Notes under the pieces: generated by a model
Told to the model about the DNA's origin: nothing
Databases searched by the model: none
What the model saw: the letters and a program-made list of their open reading frames with translations, nothing else
Part shown: piece by piece, positions 8,472 to 17,888 of the stretch
How positions within the stretch are numbered: position 1 is the first letter of the stretch
How the letters are laid out: the number at the start of each line of letters is the position of its first letter
Program-made: the position numbers and the translations under genes
Assembly (NCBI GenBank): GCA_964597045.1
Contig: CAZQWE010000007.1
Coordinates: 1-64,000, forward strand
Reading direction: 5' to 3'
Origin: UBA9655 sp964597045
Lineage (GTDB): Bacteria > Pseudomonadota > Alphaproteobacteria > UBA9655
DNA: 64,000 bases

Positions 8472-8872
8472 TAACCGGCCTCAATCACATCACTCTCGCA
8501 GTAAACGACATTGAAAAGTCATTTGCTTTTTATCGCGATCAACTCGGGTTCAAACCCCTCGTCAAATGGGAGAAGGGTGCCTATTTCTTGGTGGGAGATT
8601 GTTGGTTTTGTTTGAATGTTGATGAAAAGCGCGAGCCAAGACTCTGTGGAACCCATTATGCGTTTACAGTTTCGCCAGAGAATTTTAAGACGTTATGTCA
8701 ACGTCTCATTGATGCAGATGTTTATAAAGAAAATACCTCTGAAGGAGAGTCTCTCTATTTCCTCGATCCCGATGGGCATAAACTGGAGATCCATGTGGGC
8801 GACTATCAATCACGAATGGCACATAAAAAAGAAGACCTCGGGACATGGAAGAATGTTGAGTGGTTTGTGTAA
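8468..8872 (+). CDS. fosA: FosA-type fosfomycin glutathione transferase (VOC superfamily)
   Basis: A 134-residue vicinal-oxygen-chelate protein that matches FosA from end to end, starting TGLNHITLAV. Metal ligands His7, His63 and Glu107 are present, as are the positions equivalent to Thr9, Lys90, Ser94, Ser98, Tyr100 and Arg119 of Pseudomonas FosA (here Thr9, Lys87, Ser91, Ser95, Tyr97 and Arg116). The known FosA reaction is Mn/K-dependent addition of glutathione to the epoxide of fosfomycin. The GTG start overlaps the methyltransferase stop. Activity is an inference from residue conservation; a related VOC enzyme with another substrate remains possible. Confidence 0.88.
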   Translation: MITGLNHITLAVNDIEKSFAFYRDQLGFKPLVKWEKGAYFLVGDCWFCLNVDEKREPRLCGTHYAFTVSPENFKTLCQRLIDADVYKENTSEGESLYFLDPDGHKLEIHVGDYQSRMAHKKEDLGTWKNVEWFV

Positions 8873-8882
8873 AGGAAGGCCA

Positions 8883-9929
8883 ATGATTCACAAAAAAATT
8901 AATACAGCCATCGCCGGATTTGGATTTTCTGGAAGTATTTTTCATGCACCTTTTTTAAGGATAAATGAAAATTATAATTTGAAGTGTGTTGTGTCTTCCA
9001 ACCCTGAAAAAGTGCAGGCCGAACTGCCTGATATTCGAATTGAGTCAGACTTTAAAAAAGTGATTCAAGATCCATCCATAGATCTGATTATTATCACAAC
9101 ACCTAACAACACTCATTTTCCTTTAGCTAAAGATGCTTTAGAGGCTGGGAAACATGTTGTTGTGGATAAACCGTTTACAATTTATGCAAAGGAAGCTCAG
9201 GAGCTTATTCAACTCGCGAAACTTCAAAAGCGTATCCTAACGGTTTTTCATAATAGGAGATGGGATGGAGACTTTTTAACGATCAAAAATCTTCTCTCTG
9301 AAAAAACTCTCGGAGATATTTATTTGTATGAGGCGCATTTTCATCGCTATAGGCCTACTGTCCGCTCTCAAAGATGGAAAGAAGGCTCAGGTCTTGGAGC
9401 AGGAATTCTATACGATCTTGGAGCCCATTTGATCGATCAAGCTCTTTGTCTATTTGGGCTTCCTGAGTCAATGGATGCTGATGTGCTCCGGCAAAGAGAA
9501 GGTGCTATTGCAGATGATTATTTTCATCTCACATTAAAATATGGCAATAAGCGAGTGATACTTAAAGCAAGTAACCTTGTTACTCATTCAGGCCCTCGAT
9601 ATGAAATACATGGAACAAAGGGAAGTTTTTTAAAATATGGAATTGATCCTCAAGAAAAGGATCTTCTTGCAGGTAAGAGACCAAATCAAAAGGCATGGGG
9701 TCAGGATAAGGAGCAATCTTATGGAGTATTAAGTGTAGATAATTTACACACCAATGTTCCCACAATTCCAGGTGATTATGGCATGTTTTATAAAATCCTT
9801 GCCGAGGCCATAGAGGGTAAATGTCCTCCCCCTATTTCGGCAGAGGAAGCGTGCAATGTGATAAAGATCATTGAAGTTTGTTTAAAAAAGACAATCTCTA
9901 GACAACCTCCGCTAGAGCAAATGCGATAA
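8883..9929 (+). CDS. Gfo/Idh/MocA-family oxidoreductase
   Basis: A 348-residue two-domain NAD(P)-dependent oxidoreductase. The Rossmann motif AGFGFSG sits at residues 11-17, TTPNNTHFPLAKDALEAGKHVVVDKPF contains the family's conserved lysine-proline pair, and SGLGAGILYDLGAHLIDQA is the C-terminal-domain motif with the catalytic His. ATG 8883 has an AAGGAAGG site and gives the standard family length; the frame is open further upstream inside fosA but that is not a credible start. It probably oxidises a sugar or polyol. It is the last complete gene of the run starting at 4075. Confidence 0.9.
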   Translation: MIHKKINTAIAGFGFSGSIFHAPFLRINENYNLKCVVSSNPEKVQAELPDIRIESDFKKVIQDPSIDLIIITTPNNTHFPLAKDALEAGKHVVVDKPFTIYAKEAQELIQLAKLQKRILTVFHNRRWDGDFLTIKNLLSEKTLGDIYLYEAHFHRYRPTVRSQRWKEGSGLGAGILYDLGAHLIDQALCLFGLPESMDADVLRQREGAIADDYFHLTLKYGNKRVILKASNLVTHSGPRYEIHGTKGSFLKYGIDPQEKDLLAGKRPNQKAWGQDKEQSYGVLSVDNLHTNVPTIPGDYGMFYKILAEAIEGKCPPPISAEEACNVIKIIEVCLKKTISRQPPLEQMR

Positions 9930-10099
9930 ACTTTAGAACTTCAGTCGTTCCATTCTTTTCATCTCCATGGCTCCAGTTTTCGGCTTGGATGATCAACGTG
10001 CTCCATATGATTTCTTCTGTTTTCATAAGGATCTTTACGTTCATAACAAAGATAAATAAAACATTTACAGACGTGAGCGAATTTTACAAGGAGTAACGA

Positions 10100-10258
10100 A
10101 TGACTGCATCTATTGCATTAGTTGGTGACTTTAATGATCAGGTTATTGTGGCTCACAAAGCCATCCCTCGTGCCCTTGAATTTGCGAATTCAACTTTGGG
10201 AGCGAATATCACGTGGAAATGGATAGATAAGAAAACGATCCCAATGATGATCCTCTAG
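10100..10258 (+). pseudogene. N-terminal fragment of a glutamine-amidotransferase-like (CTP synthase C-terminal-related) gene
   Basis: A 52-codon reading frame with a good AAGGAG site. SIALVGDFNDQVIVAHKAIPRALEFA matches the start of the class I amidotransferase-like family annotated as CTP-synthase-C-terminal-related, which is normally over 220 residues. Here it stops at 10258, directly abutting the end of the convergent gene, with no catalytic Cys or His reached. It is best read as a deletion remnant; expression as a microprotein cannot be excluded. Confidence 0.5.
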
Positions 10259-11599
10259 CTACTTTTTATCATTATCAAAAAACATGATGAATCGCTTGGA
10301 ATCACTGAACAATTCTCTTTCCTCTACTCCATAGACGAACTCTCTGCTTTCCTTTGCTTCTAAGTCACGACCTGCTGTAATGGTTAAAGCTTTAGCATTT
10401 GACCCCGATCCAACTGTGCCAAGAAAAAAGCCCGTGTGACCTGAAGTACCAGTTAGTCGATTCCATTCTTTGACACTTGTTTTGTCATAGTACACTTCAG
10501 CATGCACCATTCCTGGCTTTAAAACATGAAGGTCATCTTGCAGAATCGGCTGCAGAGGTTTTAAAAGAGATCCTAAATACGCGATTTCTGGATCTCGTTG
10601 AATTGAATCTCTTTCTGACTCCCAAATTTTAACTAAACCTTCTGGATCAGCAGAATAGGGTGCAAGTTGAAAGCCCTGCTTGAGCTGGTATAGTTGTGCT
10701 TGCGCTCTTGTGTCAAATTTAAGCGTAGAGCCTAAGTACTTTTTCACAAAAGAAGTACAATCCTCAGGTGCCCATTTTTTTTCAGGGTTCCGTGTTTCTC
10801 CAAGTTGACCGCCCCATGCATACCCATTATGGGTCGTTATCAAACCGTTCGGCGTTTTTTTATCACTAAAGAAATGGGGTGTTGATTGAAACCCCATGAC
10901 ACAAAAATCATCTGGAAGGGCATTGATATGCAAGAAAGGGCATTGACTCAGCCATCCCTCTTCAAAAAGTGAAGCAACTTGTGATACGGATTTCACACCA
11001 TTTTGAATCATCCAAACCTTCAACAAAAGGCTTTTTAATGCGGGCCCATTCCCTGAAGAAAATATATGATCCTCATTAGGAAAATAATTAAATTCCGGTG
11101 CAGCAATGGAATAGCCTTTAGGGAGGTCACCTTCTTGGATAATTTGATAAAAAAGCTCCTCATTTTCTGCAAGAGCTAATGCCTTTCTAGTAATGAGTTC
11201 CATTTTGTTAACGCTAAGCTGGTAACTAACGCTAACCTGGCCTGCTTTATTATAACTTTCTATATCCTTATTAAGGGCATTAAAAAAATGAATATCATTT
11301 GTAAGCTCAGCAGTCACTTTTTCACGGAGTGTCTCAAGATCAAGACTATCATTGTTTGTAACACTTGAACGAAGTGCTTTGAGCTGTCTCGACTCTTCTT
11401 TCCGACGTTCAAACCCATCATCATGAATTTGACGAATAAGCTTACTTTTTTCGATTGCGTCCATATAAACGGCTCTCGCTTCATCTTCATTTGCATGAGC
11501 GTTTTGAGCGATGGATACTCCTAAGACGAGAGTAGACAACAGAATATGTTTTAATTTATGTAAGTTTTTGAATTCAAAGGCTTCCAGATGAGTAATCAT
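10259..11599 (-). CDS. Secreted protein with an NlpC/P60-like C-terminal half
   Basis: A 446-residue protein with a signal peptide (KHILLSTLVLGVSIAQNAHA, cleavage near residue 37) and an AGAAGGA site. Residues about 40-170 are helical and charged. The C-terminal half contains YAWGGQLGETRN, then PEDCTSFVKKYLG, then SGHTGFFLGTV. This order matches the Y-x-WGG, DC-S/T-x-hV and H-x-GhhhG signature of NlpC/P60 cysteine peptidases/amidases. The catalytic Cys and His are thus visible. Such enzymes cleave peptidoglycan stems. The assignment is by motif only, so confidence in the enzymatic role is moderate. Confidence 0.6.
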   Translation of the reverse strand: MITHLEAFEFKNLHKLKHILLSTLVLGVSIAQNAHANEDEARAVYMDAIEKSKLIRQIHDDGFERRKEESRQLKALRSSVTNNDSLDLETLREKVTAELTNDIHFFNALNKDIESYNKAGQVSVSYQLSVNKMELITRKALALAENEELFYQIIQEGDLPKGYSIAAPEFNYFPNEDHIFSSGNGPALKSLLLKVWMIQNGVKSVSQVASLFEEGWLSQCPFLHINALPDDFCVMGFQSTPHFFSDKKTPNGLITTHNGYAWGGQLGETRNPEKKWAPEDCTSFVKKYLGSTLKFDTRAQAQLYQLKQGFQLAPYSADPEGLVKIWESERDSIQRDPEIAYLGSLLKPLQPILQDDLHVLKPGMVHAEVYYDKTSVKEWNRLTGTSGHTGFFLGTVGSGSNAKALTITAGRDLEAKESREFVYGVEERELFSDSKRFIMFFDNDKK

Positions 11600-11790
11600 A
11601 ACCCCAACATCCTTCTAAATATTTAATCATATAAATAATAACAAGATAAACTACTATATGGGGTCAATGAGTGGGGTTGTCAACAAAGTTAAACATTTTA
11701 CTTGAATATAGAGATTAACTTTCAGATCCTAAATAAGGTATCTTCAAGTTAAACTGGTATGTTAGGTTTTCAACGACCTTTTCTTGAAGT

Positions 11791-14700
11791 TTAATACTCC
11801 TCTTTCTCCTCATGGGAGAGTCCTGAGAGTGGCCTGCCTATAATTTCTAAGTCTTCACCTGAAGAGTGTTTTGCGGCAATCAACTCTTCTAGACCATCGA
11901 TTTCAACCTTTTGATCTGGATTGAAATAGATTTTTTTAAGACTTTTGAACGAGCCAGCAAGTTTGAGTCTTTTAAAATTTCTACCCACATCAAAGTTTAA
12001 GATTTCTATCATATTCAAATTTTCGAGTTGAATAGAACTTGCCCTGCAATGTTTTAAATCTAACTTGTATAAACCTGGACAGTTTCGGATGATGACAGAA
12101 TCCATGTCGGAAACTTTCCCTATTGTTTTGGGTTTACTGAGATCAAGGAGTGTCAAACGAGGCAGATTTTCTAAATGCACTGATTTTAAAAGTTTTTTTG
12201 GACAATTAAAGTAATCTAATTTGTCGGCATTTTTAATTGAGAGTCTTTCAAGATTTTTTGTTTCATCTAGAGATATGTAGTCAAGTGATCTAAGGCCATC
12301 AAGCTCAATCGATTTTATAGCTGATTTACTTAAAGATAACGAAAGCAATGATGGTACATTATGAAGGAAAAGTTCTTCTATTTGACTCTCAGATAAGTCC
12401 AAATATCTCAGATTATCAGCATTCTCAAGATCCTTGAGACGAGTCAGAGAGGTTTTTCCAAGTCTTAGAACCTCCAAACTTCCCAGTCCTTTAAATGATA
12501 GTTCACTCATATTTTGTGCTCCAGCTAAAGAGAGAAGCTTTAGTTTCGTGAAGCTAGAGAGATTTAAGGAATCGAGCTTCTGACCATCCAAATCGAGTGC
12601 CTCTAAATTAACTAATTTTTCTAATGGGGGAACTTTAAGTAATGGAGCGTTACTCAGATTCAATGTCTTTAGATGAATAAGGTTTTCCATTCCTTTAATC
12701 ATATTGACTTTGGAATTGCTAATATCAAGATTCTCTAATTTACCATTTCGCTCTAAATTAAGTTCTAAGGGATAGTTTGTACCAGTAAGTGAAAGTGTTT
12801 TGAGGCCAGGTAAGAATTCAAGACCTTTAAGTGTTCTCAAAGAGCAGTTTTGGATCTTCAATGTTTGAAGAATAGGATATTTATGGAGAGAAATTATATT
12901 CAGTTTAGAGCCCTCAATCTTTAACTCTTTGAGATTCCTATGGCTCTCTTCAAAGTTCTCTGGGAAGTTTGCTTGTGAGAGTTCTAAAAATGCTAACTTT
13001 TTAAAGTTGCGAATTATCTCAGCTGCATTCATATTCTTTGCACTACACCTTAAGGATTTTATCTCAGCTCCAAGAACCTGGAGTGTATCTGGATCTCTTT
13101 TGGCCATCAGATTTAAAATGATAGGAGAGACATGTTCTACAATATTCCTGTCATCCCAGCTAGTGTTTTCCATGACATGCCCTAGTATGGCCAGAATATC
13201 ATGTTTATGTGGGCTTTTCATCCAATCGTCATACTCTGCGTTAATAGTATTCAGAAGGTTTAAACGAGACTCATTATCTTCAATTCTTTTATGAAAAAAC
13301 TTATAGAGGGGATGATCTGGTATTTTACCTTTAGGAAATAATAATAAGAGAGATTCTTCTGCCGTTCCAGGTGTAATCGTAGTTTTTTGGATAGGTATTT
13401 CTCTTTGAATGTCATCACGAGTAACAATTTTTACTGCGCTGTGACGATTAACTTCAGAAGATAAATCAAATGCAAATAGGGTTCTGTCTCCCTTCTCATC
13501 CTGAACTGTAATTCTAAGAGATCCTGAGATATCTCCCTGATCAGGTTTAAGGTCAGAAGTGTCAAATAGATATGAATGTGTTGGATTAAGGGTTTTAAAT
13601 AGGGTGGCTAATGATGCTGTTAGCCAATCTATTCTCCCTTTAAAATCACTTTCGTCGGGCAAGTCTTGAAGATTGAGATCAAATACCTTTTGAAAAACAC
13701 GTACAAAGTTTATAAACCCAGGATTAATTTCATTGTTATCATTTCTTAAATAATGGATACGGATCTTTTCATGAGCAGTATTCAAATCAGCAATAACTTT
13801 ATTCCATAAAGATCTCATAAAATTAGAACCATCATTCGCTTTATCAGGGGTTTGGGCTGCAAAGAATTCTTCAAAGTGTTGAAAGTAAGGATTCTCAGGC
13901 TTTATGAATTTACGAATATGGCTGAGATCGAAAACTCTTTGTTCATGATTAAAGAGAATTAAATTCATAACATGTCGCATTCCCATTTCTACACATTCTG
14001 CAAATGAGTCAGCGAGCAACGTATTGCTTTTTCTATCATAGGGCTGTGCTTGAGAGTTCCCAAGGGGTTGATCTCCCGGTTTATAAGGGGTGGTCGAGGT
14101 GAGTGTATCTTCATTGGAAATCATGTATATTTCGTCAAAACCAAGTTGATCGGTTTCGGTCTTTGCAACATGTTTAATGTACTCTTGTGTTACGATATCG
14201 TCTTCATCAAAAGTCTTTACCAATGCTGAGTCGACAATTGACCCGTCTAGGTTTTGTAATAATGCTTTTATGTCGCCACGATTATTGAAGAGTTGACAAA
14301 AAAAAGCAGTAATTTCTTGTTCAATTGAATACTTTGGTGCAAGAGATTTATTTTCTTCTTCTATTGATGATCGGATGTTTTTTATAAGGGGAGTTGCAAC
14401 TTGTTCCTCCATTTTCTCATACCAGTCAGTATCTTGCTTATTGAAGCTTTTCATAAGTTTTGTGATAGCTTCCTTTGTAAAATCTTCTAACTCTTTCTGA
14501 GTTTTTTTTATACTCTCACTTACACTTTTGATGCGTGTTTCTGTTTGTTCTCTGTTGTATCTTGGTTTGAATTGTTTTCCCATCTTTTGTGAAGATTCTG
14601 GTTTGGTTAGAAACTGTTTCTCCTTGTTTAAAAGTTTCAATTCCTTATTTAGCTCAATGAGGATTTGAGATTCACGCACTTTATTTGCAAAGTTAAGCAT

Positions 14701-15078
14701 CACAGCAACAGTTTGTGGGGTTGCAAATTTTCCGAGATTAAGGGCCGAATTCACAGTAGGGGTAAGATCACCAGCAGGAGAGGGGAGAAGATCCTTGAGG
14801 ACTCTCCATTGAGGATCCTTAGAACTATCTCGCACAAACTCGCGACGACCTTTATCATTATGACCACTACTGAAATTCCCATAAAAACGCATGTCATGCA
14901 TGAGCCCTGTTTCTAGAGCGGCTTTCCCAAGAGTCGGGGAGTTATATTCTTTACCTTTACGAAAGACTTTTGTCACATTTTTAAAAGCAATCATGGGGAT
15001 TTGAGCTTGAACTAAAGGAGTTGCCGTCAAGCTACTGACGAAAGTTAAAAAATAAAATGAATTTTTAATATTCTTCAT
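11791..15078 (-). CDS. Large secreted leucine-rich-repeat protein
   Basis: A 1095-residue protein with a Sec signal (FYFLTFVSSLTATPLVQAQ). Residues about 30-650 are charged and helical, with no recognised domain. Residues about 680-1070 consist of leucine-rich repeats of 21-24 residues, e.g. LKTLSLTGTNYP, LENLDISNSKVN, LKTLNLSNAPLL, LRYLDLSESQIE. LRR proteins bind other proteins. In an intracellular bacterium such a large exported LRR protein fits a host-interaction effector (inference). It is a single gene with an AT-rich promoter region upstream and no evident frameshift. Confidence 0.85.
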   Translation of the reverse strand: MKNIKNSFYFLTFVSSLTATPLVQAQIPMIAFKNVTKVFRKGKEYNSPTLGKAALETGLMHDMRFYGNFSSGHNDKGRREFVRDSSKDPQWRVLKDLLPSPAGDLTPTVNSALNLGKFATPQTVAVMLNFANKVRESQILIELNKELKLLNKEKQFLTKPESSQKMGKQFKPRYNREQTETRIKSVSESIKKTQKELEDFTKEAITKLMKSFNKQDTDWYEKMEEQVATPLIKNIRSSIEEENKSLAPKYSIEQEITAFFCQLFNNRGDIKALLQNLDGSIVDSALVKTFDEDDIVTQEYIKHVAKTETDQLGFDEIYMISNEDTLTSTTPYKPGDQPLGNSQAQPYDRKSNTLLADSFAECVEMGMRHVMNLILFNHEQRVFDLSHIRKFIKPENPYFQHFEEFFAAQTPDKANDGSNFMRSLWNKVIADLNTAHEKIRIHYLRNDNNEINPGFINFVRVFQKVFDLNLQDLPDESDFKGRIDWLTASLATLFKTLNPTHSYLFDTSDLKPDQGDISGSLRITVQDEKGDRTLFAFDLSSEVNRHSAVKIVTRDDIQREIPIQKTTITPGTAEESLLLLFPKGKIPDHPLYKFFHKRIEDNESRLNLLNTINAEYDDWMKSPHKHDILAILGHVMENTSWDDRNIVEHVSPIILNLMAKRDPDTLQVLGAEIKSLRCSAKNMNAAEIIRNFKKLAFLELSQANFPENFEESHRNLKELKIEGSKLNIISLHKYPILQTLKIQNCSLRTLKGLEFLPGLKTLSLTGTNYPLELNLERNGKLENLDISNSKVNMIKGMENLIHLKTLNLSNAPLLKVPPLEKLVNLEALDLDGQKLDSLNLSSFTKLKLLSLAGAQNMSELSFKGLGSLEVLRLGKTSLTRLKDLENADNLRYLDLSESQIEELFLHNVPSLLSLSLSKSAIKSIELDGLRSLDYISLDETKNLERLSIKNADKLDYFNCPKKLLKSVHLENLPRLTLLDLSKPKTIGKVSDMDSVIIRNCPGLYKLDLKHCRASSIQLENLNMIEILNFDVGRNFKRLKLAGSFKSLKKIYFNPDQKVEIDGLEELIAAKHSSGEDLEIIGRPLSGLSHEEKEEY

Positions 15079-15168
15079 GATAACATCATAATATATAAAA
15101 TAATTATATCTGCATTATAATATTTGTCAAGATATAGTTATTAAAATATATAAATGGAAGTCTGTTGA

Positions 15169-15678
15169 GAAGAAGGAGTTTTTAGAGCTCAACTTGGTTT
15201 AAGACGTTTTCAGATTTTAACAGATAAGTTATCACTAAATGTCGATCCGCAGCTAACAACGAATTTCTATGAAGATCATATAGGATCCTCTGTGAGCTGG
15301 TTGCCTGGAAGCAAAGAAGCACTTACAGCACTGAAAGAAAAATATAAGCTGAGCATTGTAACAAATGGATTTTCGCATGTTCAAAAGGCAAAATATAAGT
15401 CTCTTTCTTTAAATAAATGGTTTGAGTCCTTCGTTATTTCAGAAGATGTAAACCTCTCCAAGCCGCAGAAAGAAATATTTGATATAGCACTGCGTGAGAT
15501 AGGGGAGATACACTCGGGCACCCTTATGGTGGGTGATTCATTATCAAGTGATTATCGAGGCTCCATAAATGCAGGAATTGACTTCTGTTGGGTGAATGCA
15601 AAGGATGATTCTTTACCAGAGCATTTTCCTGAGCCGAGGTTTACTGTCTCATCCGTGATTGAGTTGCCTTCAGTATAG
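15169..15678 (+). pseudogene. N-terminally truncated HAD-family hydrolase (YjjG-like)
   Basis: Open in frame from 15169, just after a TGA, to 15678. It encodes the cap and C-terminal core of a HAD phosphatase: WLPGSKEALTALKEKYKLSIVTNGF (motif II Thr), KPQKEIFDIALREIG (motif III Lys) and LMVGDSLSSDYRGSINAG (motif IV Asp pair). The N-terminal DxDGT nucleophile motif and part of the cap are missing. The first internal start is a GTG at 15292. YjjG enzymes dephosphorylate pyrimidine nucleotides; without motif I this copy cannot do that chemistry. Confidence 0.75.
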
Positions 15679-15809
15679 GGGGTCTTAATATAGCTTCTTC
15701 CTATTCACTCCTCACGTTTTCACTATTCAACAAATACCTCTCAGATCATTTACCATAACAGCCCTATAATAGACGAATATGATATGGGTCCGAAAACGCG
15801 GCTGTCATC

Positions 15810-15830
15810 AGAACCACTCTCAGTGGTTCT
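15810..15830 (+). terminator. Perfect 9-bp stem, 3-nt loop hairpin
   Basis: AGAACCACT, loop CTC, then AGTGGTTCT, followed by TTATC. The stem is perfect but the following T run is poor, so it could be a terminator for the upstream HAD remnant or another RNA structure. Confidence 0.35.
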
Positions 15831-15872
15831 TTATCTTGCAGAGTCACACCAAATGGTTTTAAACAAGGATTT

Positions 15873-16310
15873 ATGAAACATCTATTAGAACGTGTATTTT
15901 CAGGGCACTATTCATTTGAAAGACGTATCTCATCTCCTCAACTGAGCATCACGGGAACAGCAACCTTCGAAAACGACCTTGATAATAAAATATTGTTTTG
16001 TGAAGAGGGGCAGTATCAGTTGGAGGGTATCCAACAAATATGTTACCAAAATCGATTTTTTGTGGTTGATGATTCAGGTTTGACTATCTATAGACATGAC
16101 AACAGTCTATTGCATGAGTTTAAGATTGATAGTATGCAGACGTTTCCTATTAAGCTAACTCATACGCATCATTGCAAGGACGATCAATATTCACTGACGC
16201 TGAATATTCACCCAAGCGACGCCTTTTCAATGGAGTATGTTGTTAAGGGGCCATCGAAAGATTATAGGATTGATACGGTGTTTACGAGATTAATTGAGGA
16301 AGAGATATGA
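15873..16310 (+). CDS. DUF6314-family protein
   Basis: A 145-residue protein matching the DUF6314 pattern: SGHYSFERRISSP near the start, TGTATFEND, LFCEEGQYQL, then a central HTHHCKDDQYSLTL and the closing VKGPSKDYRIDTVFTRL. The family is a small beta-rich, lipocalin-like fold of unknown biochemical role in Proteobacteria. Its stop overlaps the next gene's ATG by four bases, so it is translated together with the deacetylase/hydrolase fusion. Confidence 0.8.
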   Translation: MKHLLERVFSGHYSFERRISSPQLSITGTATFENDLDNKILFCEEGQYQLEGIQQICYQNRFFVVDDSGLTIYRHDNSLLHEFKIDSMQTFPIKLTHTHHCKDDQYSLTLNIHPSDAFSMEYVVKGPSKDYRIDTVFTRLIEEEI

Positions 16311-17878
16311 AACCTATTATAACTGCAACGCTTTTGTGTATCATCACGACCTTTGCTTATGCTCATCAAATTGCCATCACCTTTGATGATCTTCCCAGTT
16401 CTCAAAATGAACCTGCCGGAAAACAGAGAGTCATTAACCAGAGAATTTTAACAGCCCTCGATAAATTCAACGCTCCAGCAACTGGCTTTGTCAATGAAGA
16501 TAAACTTTATTCTCAACAGGAAACTCAGGATCAACAGGAAACACAGGAAAAAACTGAGATACTTCAATCATGGATTAATCGTGGTCACCTTTTAGGAAAT
16601 CATACCTATTCTCACAAGGCTTTCAGTGCAACAGAGGCTGAAGAATTTGAGCAAGATGTCATTAAGGGTGCTGAAGTTTCTAAGGTGCTTATGAGCAAGG
16701 CAGGTCTCGAGTACCGGTATTTTCGACACCCCTATCTTGATACAGGAACGAGTCCTGACAAACGGGCTTCTTTCGAAAGGTTTTTAACTAGGGAAGGATA
16801 CATCATATCCCCTATTACGATTGATACGGATGATTGGAAGTTCAATCAGGTGTTGCTTGAACATCCTGAAGACCAAGCTAAAATAATCCAAGAATATATT
16901 GATCATACGCGTGCGAAATTTGATTTTTATGAGTCGGCCTCAAAAAAGATGTTTGGTCGTAATATCAAGCATACCTGGCTTCTTCATGTGAATTTAATCA
17001 ACTCATTGGCCATGGAAGACTTGTTAAAAATGGTCCAGGAAAGGGGGTATGATTTTGTGACCCTTGATAAAGCTTTAGAGGATAAGGCTTACGCAGAAAG
17101 CGATAATTTTTACGGCCCATATGGAGTTTCATGGTTATATAGATGGGATTTTACACGAGGAAAAGTTGTTGATTGGACTAAAGATCCTGAACCCGATCAT
17201 AACTTCTTTATAAATGCAACGAGTCTTGCCTTGTTTGATAAAACCCGAAATCGCAGTATCCCTGTTGAACGCTATGTAAACGGCGGGTCAGACTATAAAG
17301 CTAAGGCCGGTATGATCAAGCTCCCTGTTGTGATCCTCAGCCATGGGTACACTATGAAAAATTCAGAGTATTCTTTTATAGCCAACAGCTTGGCCGCTCA
17401 AGGGTATTTCGTAGCGAGCATTCAGCATGATATAGAAGGCGATCCTAACTTGCCTATGGAAGGTAAACTAGATGCAGAGCGCAAGTCTCATTGGGAAAGA
17501 GGTGTCAAAAACATCCAATTTGTCCTCGAAGAACTCAAACGAACAGATCCGACCTTAGATGTGGAAAAAGTCACATTAATGGGTCATTCCAATGGTGGAG
17601 ATATATCGATGTTATTTGCATCCCTTTATCCTAAAAGGGTTCAAAACGTCATATCCCTTGATTCTTTGAGGATGCGTTATCCTACTCAAGACCATCTTCC
17701 AATCCTAGCTATAAGAGCCAGCAATACGGAGGACGATTATGCTGTAATTCCTGATTCAGGAGTCACAGTCATAAATCTAAAAGAGGCAAATCATCATGAG
17801 ATGTGCGACAGTGGACCGGAAAAAATGAAACTGGAAATCAATGAGCTTATTTCGAAGTTTTTGAGAGGAAGTTTGTAA
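16307..17878 (+). CDS. Exported polysaccharide deacetylase fused to an alpha/beta hydrolase
   Basis: A 523-residue two-enzyme fusion with a signal peptide (IITATLLCIITTFAYA). Residues about 20-260 form a NodB-type deacetylase: ITFDDLP carries the catalytic and metal Asp pair and GNHTYSHKAF the metal His pair. Residues about 310-520 form an alpha/beta hydrolase with nucleophile elbow GHSNGG, preceded by the oxyanion-hole-type VILSHGYTM, and a C-terminal HHEMCD providing the catalytic His. The pairing suggests removal of acetyl and ester groups from the same envelope or host glycan (inference). It is coupled to the upstream DUF6314 gene. Confidence 0.87.
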   Translation: MKPIITATLLCIITTFAYAHQIAITFDDLPSSQNEPAGKQRVINQRILTALDKFNAPATGFVNEDKLYSQQETQDQQETQEKTEILQSWINRGHLLGNHTYSHKAFSATEAEEFEQDVIKGAEVSKVLMSKAGLEYRYFRHPYLDTGTSPDKRASFERFLTREGYIISPITIDTDDWKFNQVLLEHPEDQAKIIQEYIDHTRAKFDFYESASKKMFGRNIKHTWLLHVNLINSLAMEDLLKMVQERGYDFVTLDKALEDKAYAESDNFYGPYGVSWLYRWDFTRGKVVDWTKDPEPDHNFFINATSLALFDKTRNRSIPVERYVNGGSDYKAKAGMIKLPVVILSHGYTMKNSEYSFIANSLAAQGYFVASIQHDIEGDPNLPMEGKLDAERKSHWERGVKNIQFVLEELKRTDPTLDVEKVTLMGHSNGGDISMLFASLYPKRVQNVISLDSLRMRYPTQDHLPILAIRASNTEDDYAVIPDSGVTVINLKEANHHEMCDSGPEKMKLEINELISKFLRGSL

Positions 17879-17888
17879 CGCTAAGAAA

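Noticed and set aside
8616..8882. Longer N-terminus for the Gfo/Idh gene
   Set aside because: The in-frame extension lies inside fosA; ATG 8883 has its own ribosome site and gives the family length.
12929..13294. 121-codon frame opposite the LRR gene
   Set aside because: Antisense shadow of a well-supported coding region.
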